This document shows, piece by piece, positions 42,984 through 51,671 of a DNA stretch of 64,000 nucleotides. Both the position numbers and the translations under genes were made by a program. Source of the stretch: Nitrospirota bacterium (GTDB lineage: Bacteria > JACPQY01); NCBI GenBank assembly GCA_016180645.1, contig JACPAV010000018.1, positions 57,035 to 121,034 of the forward strand. Reading direction: 5' to 3'. The notes under the pieces were generated by a model, which saw only the letters and a program-made list of their open reading frames with translations, was not told the origin of the DNA and did not search any database. How positions within the stretch are numbered: position 1 is the stretch's first letter; the number at the start of each line of letters is the position of its first letter.

Positions 42984-44507
42984 GTCCTGCGTCATCCTGA
43001 TTCACTTGGCGTTCGACCCTCCCTCCGGCCATGTCGACAAGAAGATCCGCTACCAGCGCATCCAAAGACGGCCCCAACTGGGCCTGCAATACATCGCGGC
43101 CGTCTTGGAAAACCTCGGACACGCCACCGAAATCTGGGACCAGGCGGTTGAGCGTTTCACCATGGAAAGCCTCCTGGCCCGGATGAGCCGCACAAAACCA
43201 CTCTTCTTCGGCTACTACTCTCATTCCTTTGTCCGGGACAAGCTATGCCGTCACCTCCGCCAAATCAAGCCCATCGTTTCCTCAAAACTGATTGTGGGTG
43301 GGCCTGGTGCGTTGCACGCCAAAGACTTCCTGGAGGCAGGGGCGGACGGCGTGGTGCGAGGCGAAGCTGAAGCCGTCTTGCCTGCGTTGGTCCGCTTCTG
43401 CGGCGGCGAGATACCCGGAGGGTCGGTCCCGAGCTTCGCATTTTTCGAGCCGGGCGGGATCCACTCCACACCCACCGCGACCCCTATCGCGGATTTGGAT
43501 ACGTTGCCTTATCCGAAACGCGAACCTTTCCAACCCGATGCCTACCACGACTATTTCATACCCACGATGAGGTCCCCCTACGCAACCTTGATCACCTCTA
43601 GAGGTTGCCCCTACACGTGCACCTTTTGCGGCTCACCGACTCAATGGGGCCATAAGGTCCGACAACGGTCGGTCGAGAACGTCCTCAGCGAAGAACAGAA
43701 GGGACGCGTCCCCGCCTGGTGTCCTCTGTGTCCCACCCTTCAACCCGCCCCGGCCCACCGGGCCACCCACCGCGCGACGCGCGGATGTGCATTTTGCACC
43801 CCTACAGCTTCCGCGGCCCGCGAAAAGCGGAATTCTTCAGACTCTTGAGGCAAGCGGGATGCAACTTCATATCCTTCGGACTCCAGTCGGCGGATCCCGG
43901 GATTCTGGAAAATATCCAGCGCCATGCCGACGAACCGGACCACCTCGAAGAAAGCCTGCGATTCGCCCGGCAGAACGGCATCATGACCGTTGTGGATTTC
44001 ATACTCGGCCTGCCCGGCGAAACCCGTGAGACGGCGGAACGCACGGCACGGTTCATCCAAACGACCCAGGCGGATTTGGTCAATCTACATCGGCTGACCC
44101 TGTTGGACGGAACCGAGATCGGCGAGCGATTCGACCCCCTTCATCCGCCGTGCAACATCTCGCAGGACGAATTGACGGAAATGTGTGAGAGACTGAACCG
44201 CATGTTTTACGGCAATCCGAGACGAATCGCCCGACTGGGCCTCGGGGTCCTTCGCGCGAACCCGGGGTGGTTTCTCCATGCGCATCGTTTCCTCGGCGCC
44301 TATCTGAATGTGTCGGGATTCTCCAGGCCGAGACCTCGGGCGGCCGCTTCAGCCGAACCCCGCTCGTCTACGTTCTTAGGACGCCCGCCGCTGTCTGAAA
44401 CCACGCCGGGACTTGCGCCGGATCCTGCAAGACCCGCCACACCACCGCGAGCAGCTTCCTCGGCCTACCGTAAAATCTCAAATTCGCGCGCAGCGTTTCG
44501 GCCCTGA
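42982..44507 (+). pseudogene. B12-binding-domain radical SAM gene broken by frameshift and internal loss
   Basis: The first part encodes an intact B12-binding-type domain (VGGPGALHAKDFLEAG, VRGEAE) and radical SAM motif Cys209/213/216 (SRGCPYTCTFC). After RQRSVENVLSE at about 43700 the frame becomes a Pro/Arg-rich run. The family sequence resumes in another frame near 43790 with HPYSFRGPRKAEFF, AGCNFISFGLQSADPGIL and LGLPGETRETAE. The expected FxDDxF barrel strand is missing, so about 30 codons seem lost as well as the frame changed. The resumed frame lacks its own stop at the normal end and runs 140 bases into the convergent gene. It may be a true pseudogene or an assembly error. Confidence 0.75.
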
Positions 44508-45675
44508 GCTCCGGCGAATAGTGGAAGAATGGCTCATGGATATCCACCAACATGTTGAAATGGGCGAAATCGAGAGGGAGGGAGAGGGCCAGAGCCAGGG
44601 TCTCCCGGACCGTCCGGGGTGTTTCCCCTGCCAACCCCAGAACAAAAAGCCCCGTAGCTTCCAATCCCACACTCTTGACCAGATGGACGGCCATTCGAGC
44701 CTGCTCAACGGTGGCCGACTTGAGGTGCCGGTCGAGGAGGGCCTGGCTGCCGGTTTCCAGGCCAAAGGAGATCTGGTGGCATCCGGCGCGCCGCATGAGG
44801 ATCAGCAACTCTGAGTCCACCTCGTCCACCCGCGCCAGACATCTCCAACTGAACCGAACATTCCGCCGCAGGATCGCCTCGCAGATTTCGAGCGCCCAGT
44901 CCCGCCGATGCGTGAAAACGAGATCTTTGAAATTAATTTGCGGAATACCGTTGCGATCGAGGATCGCCGCGATTTCCTCCACCACATGGGCCGGACTGCG
45001 ATAACGAACTTTGGCCCCGAACCACAAGGAATCCGGGCAGAAGGCACAGGCATAGGGGCAACCCCGCGACGCCTGGATCGTCGTATAGGGCGCCCGCCGG
45101 TCGAGAATGGAACGGTATCTTCTCACGTCCATCAGGCCGCGATCCGGGATGGGAAGGTCGTCCAGACGGGCGACCCAGGCGCGCTGCCCCAGCACCACCG
45201 CGCCGTCGCTCCGGTGGGCCAGGGAACGTTCAGGTTGGCCGCGCAGGAAATCCAAGAGCGGCATTTCGGGCTCTCCCTGGATCACGTAATCGACGCCGCC
45301 CGCCAACGCCGGTCGCGGGTCAACCGTAACGTTCGCGCCCGCGAAGAGGACCCGCAGATCCGGAAGGGCGGCCTTGACCGCCTGAATGAGCGCCAAATCA
45401 TCCTCGAGGGAGTACCACGTTGAAATCAGGAGAAGGGCCGGTGCCGGTTGCTCTCGAAGGTATCCCGCGATTTCGCCGGCTCCCCATCCCCGCGAGTCCG
45501 CGTCCAGGAAGTCCGCTTTGAATCCGGAGGCCCGCGCCCACGTGGCCAGTCCGGCCAAGTCGACCGGCGGGTACGGGATGGCCGCCGGCAGGAGCCCTCC
45601 CGACCAGTCCCGGATCACGGCGACAGGCCGGCCCTTCCACTTGCCGGAAGGATGGAGGAACAAGATATCGTTCAT
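44368..45675 (-). CDS. B12-binding-domain radical SAM protein
   Basis: The 435-residue protein starts MNDILFLHPSGKW; the B12-binding-type domain includes LFAGANVTVDPRPAL and IQGEPEMP. The radical SAM motif is Cys206/210/213 (SRGCPYACAFC), with FKDLVFTHRRDWALE and SFGLETGSQALLD following. ATG 45675 lies four bases after the upstream gene's stop, preferred over an ATG inside it. It is the last of four genes in one minus-strand operon (radical SAM, diiron protein, radical SAM, radical SAM). Confidence 0.87.
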   Translation of the reverse strand: MNDILFLHPSGKWKGRPVAVIRDWSGGLLPAAIPYPPVDLAGLATWARASGFKADFLDADSRGWGAGEIAGYLREQPAPALLLISTWYSLEDDLALIQAVKAALPDLRVLFAGANVTVDPRPALAGGVDYVIQGEPEMPLLDFLRGQPERSLAHRSDGAVVLGQRAWVARLDDLPIPDRGLMDVRRYRSILDRRAPYTTIQASRGCPYACAFCPDSLWFGAKVRYRSPAHVVEEIAAILDRNGIPQINFKDLVFTHRRDWALEICEAILRRNVRFSWRCLARVDEVDSELLILMRRAGCHQISFGLETGSQALLDRHLKSATVEQARMAVHLVKSVGLEATGLFVLGLAGETPRTVRETLALALSLPLDFAHFNMLVDIHEPFFHYSPELRAETLRANLRFYGRPRKLLAVVWRVLQDPAQVPAWFQTAAGVLRT

Positions 45676-45679
45676 GGAT

Positions 45680-47095
45680 TCAGCCCGCAAATCCCAGGAA
45701 ATAGCGGAGCCCGTGCCAGTAAGGCTTGGCGTCCTCCCATGATCGGATCCTTCTCAGGTGTTTCCAGAAGAAACCCGGTCTGAGATAGAAGCGTCGGTAG
45801 GCCCGCAGGAACATTCTCGAAACCTCACGCTCATCCTTGTACCCCGTGGGAACGAAGGACGGTTCCTTGAAGTGATAATCGTAGTTCTCCTTGATGCGTC
45901 CCATTTTTCGACACAACTCCAGAAATGCGTGGACTCCTCCCTCCGGGTAGCACAGGTTGAAGATCGCGTGGTCCAAGTCCAGTTCAATCGCGAATCGGAT
46001 GGTCCGTTCCCCTTTTTCCGGAGTTTCGCCCGGCAGCGCCAGGATGAAAAAGGCCGCCGGCGAAATCCCGACTTCATGGGTCCACCGGACCACTTCCCGG
46101 GTCTGCTCGATCGTAATTCCCTTCTCCACCAAGTCCAACAAGTCTTGGCTCCCCGATTCGATTCCGTACGTGATCATCCAACAGCCGGCGTCCGCCATGG
46201 CCCGAAGGATCCCCCGGTCCACGGAATCGATTTTCGTCTCGCAGCTCCAGCTCACCCCCATTCCGCTTCGGGCCATGCGTTCGCAGAACTCAAACATCCA
46301 CTTCCGACGATTGACGAAGTTATCGTCCTCGAAGTATATATCGCGGATACCGTACTCCTGTTGGACCTTCCGAATATCCTCAACCACGCGCTCGGGAGAA
46401 TGGCGGCGGTACTTTACCTTGAATTGCTCCGTGAGGGCGCAAAACGTGCACTGGGCATAGTCGCATCCCCGGGCGGTGACCATGGGGAGCGTCGGGAGTC
46501 TTCTCCATTTGTGGGGAAGCGGTCGATACCTCTTGAGATCGTACAGACGCCAAGCCGGGGAAGGCAGCGAATCAAGATCCGAGACCAAAGATCGAGGGAG
46601 ATTCTTTCTTATGCCCCCCTCGGGCAAGCGGTAGATGATTCCTTGAACGCCATGCCAATCCTCGCCCGCTTCGGCACGCGCGCAGATCTCGCTCAGGGTC
46701 TCTTCGGCTTCACCATAGACGAGGGCGTCGATCTCCGGGCATTCAAGGAGCGACTCTTCGTTCGTAGCCGTAACATGCGGGCCTCCCAGCAGAACCGGAA
46801 CGGGAAAAGATCGCTTCAGTGTCCGAATGAGCGCGAACGCCTGCTGAGACCAGAGGGTCAGGGCGTTCACCCCGATGAGATCGGGACCGAATTCTCCGAG
46901 ACGTCTCGTGATGACCCCCTCCGGAATTCCTTCCGCAAGGGCATCGATCAGGAGGGTCTGATGACCGGCTTTCTCCAGCATTGCTCCGATGTATCCGAGT
47001 CCCACCTGGGGCTGGATGGACAGATTCTCATTCAATTTGATGCCGTAGAGCTGCCTGTAGATGTTGTAGGGCGGAGTGACCAGCGCAAACTTCAT
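45680..47095 (-). CDS. B12-binding-domain radical SAM protein with CX4CX2C motif
   Basis: The 471-residue protein begins MKFALVTPPYNIYRQLYG; the B12-binding-type domain has VLLGGPHVTATNEES and VYGEAEE. The cluster ligands are Cys211, Cys216 and Cys219 (ARGCDYAQCTFC), giving CX4CX2C instead of the CX3CX2C of all its neighbours here. FEDDNFVNRRKWMFEFCE and YGIESGSQDLLD follow, and RFYLRPGFFWKHLRRIR is the shared C-terminal block. The ATG overlaps the stop of the diiron protein gene (ATGA), so the two are translationally coupled and may act on the same substrate. Confidence 0.87.
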   Translation of the reverse strand: MKFALVTPPYNIYRQLYGIKLNENLSIQPQVGLGYIGAMLEKAGHQTLLIDALAEGIPEGVITRRLGEFGPDLIGVNALTLWSQQAFALIRTLKRSFPVPVLLGGPHVTATNEESLLECPEIDALVYGEAEETLSEICARAEAGEDWHGVQGIIYRLPEGGIRKNLPRSLVSDLDSLPSPAWRLYDLKRYRPLPHKWRRLPTLPMVTARGCDYAQCTFCALTEQFKVKYRRHSPERVVEDIRKVQQEYGIRDIYFEDDNFVNRRKWMFEFCERMARSGMGVSWSCETKIDSVDRGILRAMADAGCWMITYGIESGSQDLLDLVEKGITIEQTREVVRWTHEVGISPAAFFILALPGETPEKGERTIRFAIELDLDHAIFNLCYPEGGVHAFLELCRKMGRIKENYDYHFKEPSFVPTGYKDEREVSRMFLRAYRRFYLRPGFFWKHLRRIRSWEDAKPYWHGLRYFLGFAG

Positions 47096-47811
47096 GCGGC
47101 CTTCGAGTCGGAGGGGAACACACGCAGGAGAAGATCGTCCCAGAAACACCGACGGGCATCCAGCGAGGCATGGGCCCCAACCTGGATGTCTTCCCACGCC
47201 CTTCCTCCCGTCGCGTACTTCCCGATGAGTTCGGAGAAGATCCTGCCGTGTTCCTTGTCTTGCTCAATGTGGAGGTGGAAATACTCCATGTCATCCCTGG
47301 ACACCTGTCCCCATGCCTCGAGGCCTTGCCGGAGGTAGCCGAACATGGTCGGCAGCGACCATTCATGGCCGGGACCCATCGCACCCATCCCCACCCAAAG
47401 CGAGGAGCGCCGGGTGAGCTTCCAATGCGTTGCGACAAACCTATCGGTTCCCGGCGCCCAATTCACGAAGTCCCACGTCTTTCTGGGCACGCCCACGGAC
47501 AGCAGAAACTTCTCATACAGGCGCGGATGACTCTCGGAGGGGTTCACTCCCCCATACTCGTCCGCCAAGACCTCTCGAAGCTTGTCTGAAATCTCACCCG
47601 GACCGGACGTCTTCATGAGCGACGTAATGTACTTGGGGAAAACCTTCACCAACTGATAGTGCTGGAGGGCAAAGGCCCGAACTTGATCCATCGTGAGATC
47701 GCCCCGCGACATCCTTTGCAGAAAAGGGTGGTGAAGAGCCGGATGTGCGAAGACGGTTCTTTCAAGCGCCGAAACGATGCTGCGGCCCGAGCCTCCCTCT
47801 CGACTGGACAT
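47092..47811 (-). CDS. Haem-oxygenase-like diiron protein (TenA/PqqC/CADD superfamily)
   Basis: The 239-residue all-helical protein has HPFLQRMSRGDLTMDQVRAF and FALQHYQLVKVFPKYITSL near the start, then LADEYGGVNPSESHPRLYE. Putative iron ligands are Glu85, His95, Glu150 and the HxxxDxxH set His181/Asp185/His188, the pattern of haem-oxygenase-like diiron oxidases such as CADD, BesC and UndA. These use O2 for C-C or C-H cleavage or for p-aminobenzoate synthesis. I started at the ATG giving MSSREGGSGR; the upstream open frame is non-coding. It is coupled by ATGA to the next radical SAM gene. The 128 bases before it hold nothing recognisable. Confidence 0.78.
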   Translation of the reverse strand: MSSREGGSGRSIVSALERTVFAHPALHHPFLQRMSRGDLTMDQVRAFALQHYQLVKVFPKYITSLMKTSGPGEISDKLREVLADEYGGVNPSESHPRLYEKFLLSVGVPRKTWDFVNWAPGTDRFVATHWKLTRRSSLWVGMGAMGPGHEWSLPTMFGYLRQGLEAWGQVSRDDMEYFHLHIEQDKEHGRIFSELIGKYATGGRAWEDIQVGAHASLDARRCFWDDLLLRVFPSDSKAA

Positions 47812-47939
47812 GGTCGAATTGTATCGTTTTGACTCTACCTTGCAAATCTCCACGCCTTCACGGGATGCGCCGCTCGATGAAAGACCTCCCCTCGGCTCCA
47901 CGGATTCATGGTGTTTGCTGCTGGATCGGCCTCCTCCCG

Positions 47940-49319
47940 CTACCTGGAGCGGTCCGGGGTTGACCCGGCTGCGGAGGCCGCCGGAAGGAGATCTTCCCGC
48001 TTCAATCTGAGCCGATCCGCGCGTCGCAGGTCGAACAGGGCCCGGGCGGTGGCATAGTGATACATGGCTTTCGTTCCCCGCGGCGAGCGCCAACACCGCG
48101 GGGCGAGAAATCGCCGCCCCCAGTGGAACCCGCCGACCTCCGAACTGAGGCGGCGGAACTTCTCAAAGTCCGCCCGTTGCTCATCCAGGTCGGATCGGGG
48201 CAACGGCTGATCGATCGCCCAGAAACTATTGTTCAGGAGCACCATGCGATGCCGTCTCCACAATTTCAGAACGGCCTCAACGTACCCCACCGCGCGATGC
48301 GCAAGACCGTCATCCACGAACAAGTAGACCCGGCAGTTGCGACCACGCAAATACTCCATGAGATGGCTCAGGTATTCGAAGTTCGTTCGTCCCGACTTAT
48401 CGGCATGGTTCCGCTCCGAACTGAACCAGAAGTGGCACGAGTTGAAAACGTTCAACATCCGATCGAGAACCCTCTCCTCCGGCAGGTTGTAGAATTCAAA
48501 ATACAAATCCAGATCGTATTTTTCTGAAAAGACCGGCTCGACGTACCTCCATCCATAGGCATCTACAAAGTCGCTGATCATGTGGACCGTCCGCACCCGA
48601 GGGTCCGCGCTCCAATGGCGAAGATCGTCCCGGATGCTCTCCGGGGTCCGACGCGCGACGCCTCGCCCCATGATCGCGCGCTGCAGCTTGGGATTGCCAT
48701 AGCAGAATTCACAATCATAGAGACACCCCTTCATGGCCGGGACCCAAGGGTAGATCAGGGTCGGAAAAGGGTTCTCCTGGTATCGGTACATCACTTTCTC
48801 GAAGGAAGGAAACCAGTCGAGCGCTCGATAGTCGGATCGGCTGTACTCCTCCGCACCAACCCGATAGGCAAAGGGGGATGAAAACTCCTTGGCGATAAGG
48901 TTCGGAACGTGCGCGGGGTCTCCACCCTCCATCAACGCATGAACCAGTTGGGGAAAGGGACCCTCCGCGTCCCCTCGAATGACAAAATCCACCTGGGACC
49001 CCGACACCAGTGCTCTTCCCAGAACGGAGGCCGTATAGCCGCCGACAACAATTTGGATCGAAGGGTTGATCCGCTTGTAGGCTTCAGCCAGTCGGACCAA
49101 CCGGTCCAAAGTGTAGTACCAGTGCAGATCCATGGCCACGACTTTCGCCCGGCGGAGGTGAGCTTCCGTAACCTCCCTCTCGAAAAGACCGAGCTTCGGA
49201 TACGGAATACTGTTCATGAGCGGGACAACGCCCATGGGAATGATATGGTTTTGCCCCTCCCGACCCGGACGAGGGTGAACATACAGCACCCTCGCCGTGT
49301 CGCTTCCTTCACGACGCAT
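47940..49319 (-). CDS. B12-binding-type radical SAM protein
   Basis: The 459-residue protein begins MRREGSDTARVLYVHPRPGR; its N-terminal domain has IVVGGYTASVLGRAL and IRGDAEGPFPQL. The radical SAM motif is Cys199/203/206 (KGCLYDCEFC). The barrel part is less like that of the other copies: HMISDFVDAYGWRYV replaces the FxDDxF strand, and LYFEFYNLPEERVLD follows. It is the first gene of the four-gene operon leading to the diiron protein. The 265 bases between it and the divergent 49585 gene show no recognisable gene. Confidence 0.83.
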   Translation of the reverse strand: MRREGSDTARVLYVHPRPGREGQNHIIPMGVVPLMNSIPYPKLGLFEREVTEAHLRRAKVVAMDLHWYYTLDRLVRLAEAYKRINPSIQIVVGGYTASVLGRALVSGSQVDFVIRGDAEGPFPQLVHALMEGGDPAHVPNLIAKEFSSPFAYRVGAEEYSRSDYRALDWFPSFEKVMYRYQENPFPTLIYPWVPAMKGCLYDCEFCYGNPKLQRAIMGRGVARRTPESIRDDLRHWSADPRVRTVHMISDFVDAYGWRYVEPVFSEKYDLDLYFEFYNLPEERVLDRMLNVFNSCHFWFSSERNHADKSGRTNFEYLSHLMEYLRGRNCRVYLFVDDGLAHRAVGYVEAVLKLWRRHRMVLLNNSFWAIDQPLPRSDLDEQRADFEKFRRLSSEVGGFHWGRRFLAPRCWRSPRGTKAMYHYATARALFDLRRADRLRLKREDLLPAASAAGSTPDRSR

Positions 49320-49584
49320 GAGGTCAAAATATCACGACGTATGAGGAGCGACAAGGGATGCAAGATCCGACGGGATCACCGCGGCCGGTTCAGCACGGAG
49401 AATACCAGTCGCCGAGGACCGTTCCATGATGTATCCTTGCCTCGATGGTGGGGGTCGAGACCCTATTGCGGAGCCCACGAGGCCCCATGCACGGCCCAAT
49501 AGCCCAGCCCCAAACTCAGGGCCGGTCCCATTGGAGCCAACCGTACACCCGCGGAAGAATCCCCCTCATCGCAAGGAGCTCGGC

Positions 49585-50793
49585 ATGACACGAAGAAGGG
49601 CGATGGGGGTCGGGATCCTGATTTCATTCGTTGCCGCGGCTGTCTTCTTGTTGATGCGAAGCGGCAGAGGGTCAAGAGAATGGGAGATCTCCCGCAACAC
49701 CGCGCCGGTTTTTTTCTACGATCGCTTTCCCCGCGCCACCGACCAAGCCTCCGAAACGCTCTTGAAGCGGCTGTTGAGCGATTACCACGACCCCGCGGAT
49801 GGACTTTTTTTTGATTTCCTCGGAAACGGAAAAGGAGTTTTGTATCAGCTCAATGCTTTCGGCAAACCTTTTGACTTTCATGTAAATGGATCGACAAAGA
49901 CGGCCGCCTTCAATGCCTGGGTGGGAATCACCGCGGCGACCGCTCTCGCGGCCAAGAGCGGCGTTGTCCATCGATCCCTTCTCGAAGACTTGGCCGGATC
50001 CATGCGCCAACGGTTCTGGCAAGACGATGAACAATCCTACGACATTCTTGGGGACGGGAAGCAGTACGATGCCATCAATGACGCCCTCGTCGGGGCGTTC
50101 TATCTGTACTTGGCCCAACGGGTCGGACATGCCCCCTACCTGGACTGGGGCAGAGATGGAATCGAGGCCGTCATGAGACGCATTAACGACGGTGGAAGGA
50201 TCGCTTGTTGCGAAATCGCCGGCCGGCCCTACCCTGAGATGTACTCGCGGCATGGCCTGATTCCGGCCGTTCTGGCGTACGCCTTCCAGCTAACCGGAGA
50301 AGAGCGGTATGCCCGCTCCGCCGTAGCCGTCGCCGATCTCTTCCTCAAAGAATTCTGGACGGGGACTTATTTCCGCGATTGGATCTCGATAGGAACCGAC
50401 TCGGAAATCGGCATGGGCATGTTGGAGGTGTTCGCCATGACCGGCCGCGAAAAGTACCTCCACGCCGTCGAAACATTGGTCGAACACTATCACAATCCGC
50501 ATGGGGAGATAGCCCACGATCCGGGAGATCACAACGACGTGCGCCACGATCAGCATGTCAACTCCGTTGTCGACCAGGCGGAGTTCATCATCCTCCTGCG
50601 CAATCTTGCCCAGATCACAGGGCGCAGGGAGGTACGCCTCTTGGCAGATCAAAGGGCCGCACAATTGAGTGCCTGCTACAATGAGCACCTGCACCTGTAT
50701 CCCCACATGTGCTTCGCGGGTCCCCGGCGGGAAGGCGACTATTTCTCCGCCATCAATGCCCTCGCGTATCTCTCCTTGTCCGGCGGACTCTGA
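49585..50793 (+). CDS. Membrane-anchored alpha/alpha-toroid protein (glycoside hydrolase or epimerase-like)
   Basis: The 402-residue protein has one N-terminal membrane helix (near residues 8-27) and an extracytoplasmic (alpha/alpha)6-type domain of repeated helical hairpins. Segments such as YDAINDALVGAFYLYLAQRV, RHGLIPAVLAYAFQLTGEER and DSEIGMGMLEVFAMTGREKY recall AGE epimerases, C5-epimerases and GH88/105-type hydrolases. No catalytic set could be assigned with confidence. AAGGAG lies six bases before the ATG. It probably acts on a glycan at the cell surface, consistent with the GT genes around it. Confidence 0.65.
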   Translation: MTRRRAMGVGILISFVAAAVFLLMRSGRGSREWEISRNTAPVFFYDRFPRATDQASETLLKRLLSDYHDPADGLFFDFLGNGKGVLYQLNAFGKPFDFHVNGSTKTAAFNAWVGITAATALAAKSGVVHRSLLEDLAGSMRQRFWQDDEQSYDILGDGKQYDAINDALVGAFYLYLAQRVGHAPYLDWGRDGIEAVMRRINDGGRIACCEIAGRPYPEMYSRHGLIPAVLAYAFQLTGEERYARSAVAVADLFLKEFWTGTYFRDWISIGTDSEIGMGMLEVFAMTGREKYLHAVETLVEHYHNPHGEIAHDPGDHNDVRHDQHVNSVVDQAEFIILLRNLAQITGRREVRLLADQRAAQLSACYNEHLHLYPHMCFAGPRREGDYFSAINALAYLSLSGGL

Positions 50794-50803
50794 CCGCAAA
50801 CGC

Positions 50804-50840
50804 CGGGGGCGGCCGTAGGCAGCGCCCCCGCGGTCTGTTT
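50804..50840 (+). terminator. Predicted intrinsic terminator
   Basis: CGGGGGCG (50804-50811) and CGCCCCCG (50823-50830) form a strong GC stem with an 11-base loop, followed by CGGTCTGTTTTA. It lies just after the toroid gene and before the GT2 gene, separating the two units. Confidence 0.55.
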
Positions 50841-50939
50841 TACGTCAAAAGTCGCGCCTCACCGGATCGGGAGTGGAAAAACACCGCTCTTGTGCCGTGG
50901 GCATGCTGATGTATCCTTCCCTGGCGAAGGACATGAAAG

Positions 50940-51671
50940 ATGATTGAGGGGAAACGCGTCTCGCTCATTCTGCCTTGCCTGGATGAGGAAAACGGCCTGC
51001 GCATGCTGTTGAAGAATATTCCGAGTGCCGTAGATGAGACGATCGTCGTGGATAACGGCTCGACCGACAAGACCGCCGCGATCGGCCGGGAAGCCGGAGC
51101 CCGGGTCGTTCATGAACCGCGCCGCGGCTACGGGCGAGCGTGTCTCCGCGGGCTCACGGAAGCGCGGGGAGAAATCCTGGTCGTCATGGATGGGGACGGG
51201 ACCTATCCCGTGAACCGCGTGGAGACCGTCGTGAGCAAGATGGTGCGAGAGAAGTATGACTTCCTGGTTACGAGGCGGCTTCCCCTCGGAACTCCTTCGA
51301 TTCGAAGCCGCCTCCGGAGGCTCGGGTGCTACGTGCTTGATCAGACCGCCCGGCTCCTCTTCGGCATTCCACGGATGGATACTCAATCCGGATTCTGGGC
51401 TCTACGACGAAGCGCTCTGCCCCTTCTTGGGCCCGGAAGTCCGGGAATGTCCTTCTCAGAAGAAATCAAGATTGAAGCTTTCACGCGAAAAGACATGCGG
51501 GCCGGCCAATGGATCGTTGAATACCGGGGAGAACCCAGGCCGGGAACCAGCAAGCTCCGGCCCTTCCGGGACGGGCTCTCCACTTTCCTATTCCTCTGGA
51601 TACAGAGAGGTCGCCATTTTCTGCGGATTCACGGTGAAGAACATCATAAAAACCACGGACCCACCCAGTAG
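50940..51671 (+). CDS. Family 2 glycosyltransferase (DPM1-like)
   Basis: The 243-residue protein has the GT-A motifs VSLILPCLDEENGL, VDNGSTDKT and VMDGDGTYP, the DxD-type metal site near residue 85. A conserved MDTQSGFWALRRSAL block follows. There is no membrane domain, which fits dolichyl/polyprenyl-phosphate mannose or glucose synthases. Such enzymes make the lipid-linked sugar donors that GT-C transferases use, so it may supply the several GT-C-like proteins of this locus. Its 3' end overlaps the convergent gene by 28 bases. Confidence 0.83.
   Translation: MIEGKRVSLILPCLDEENGLRMLLKNIPSAVDETIVVDNGSTDKTAAIGREAGARVVHEPRRGYGRACLRGLTEARGEILVVMDGDGTYPVNRVETVVSKMVREKYDFLVTRRLPLGTPSIRSRLRRLGCYVLDQTARLLFGIPRMDTQSGFWALRRSALPLLGPGSPGMSFSEEIKIEAFTRKDMRAGQWIVEYRGEPRPGTSKLRPFRDGLSTFLFLWIQRGRHFLRIHGEEHHKNHGPTQ

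Noticed and set aside
45758-47338. 526-codon open frame on the + strand
   Set aside because: Antisense to the radical SAM and diiron genes, which have strong motifs; no family features of its own.
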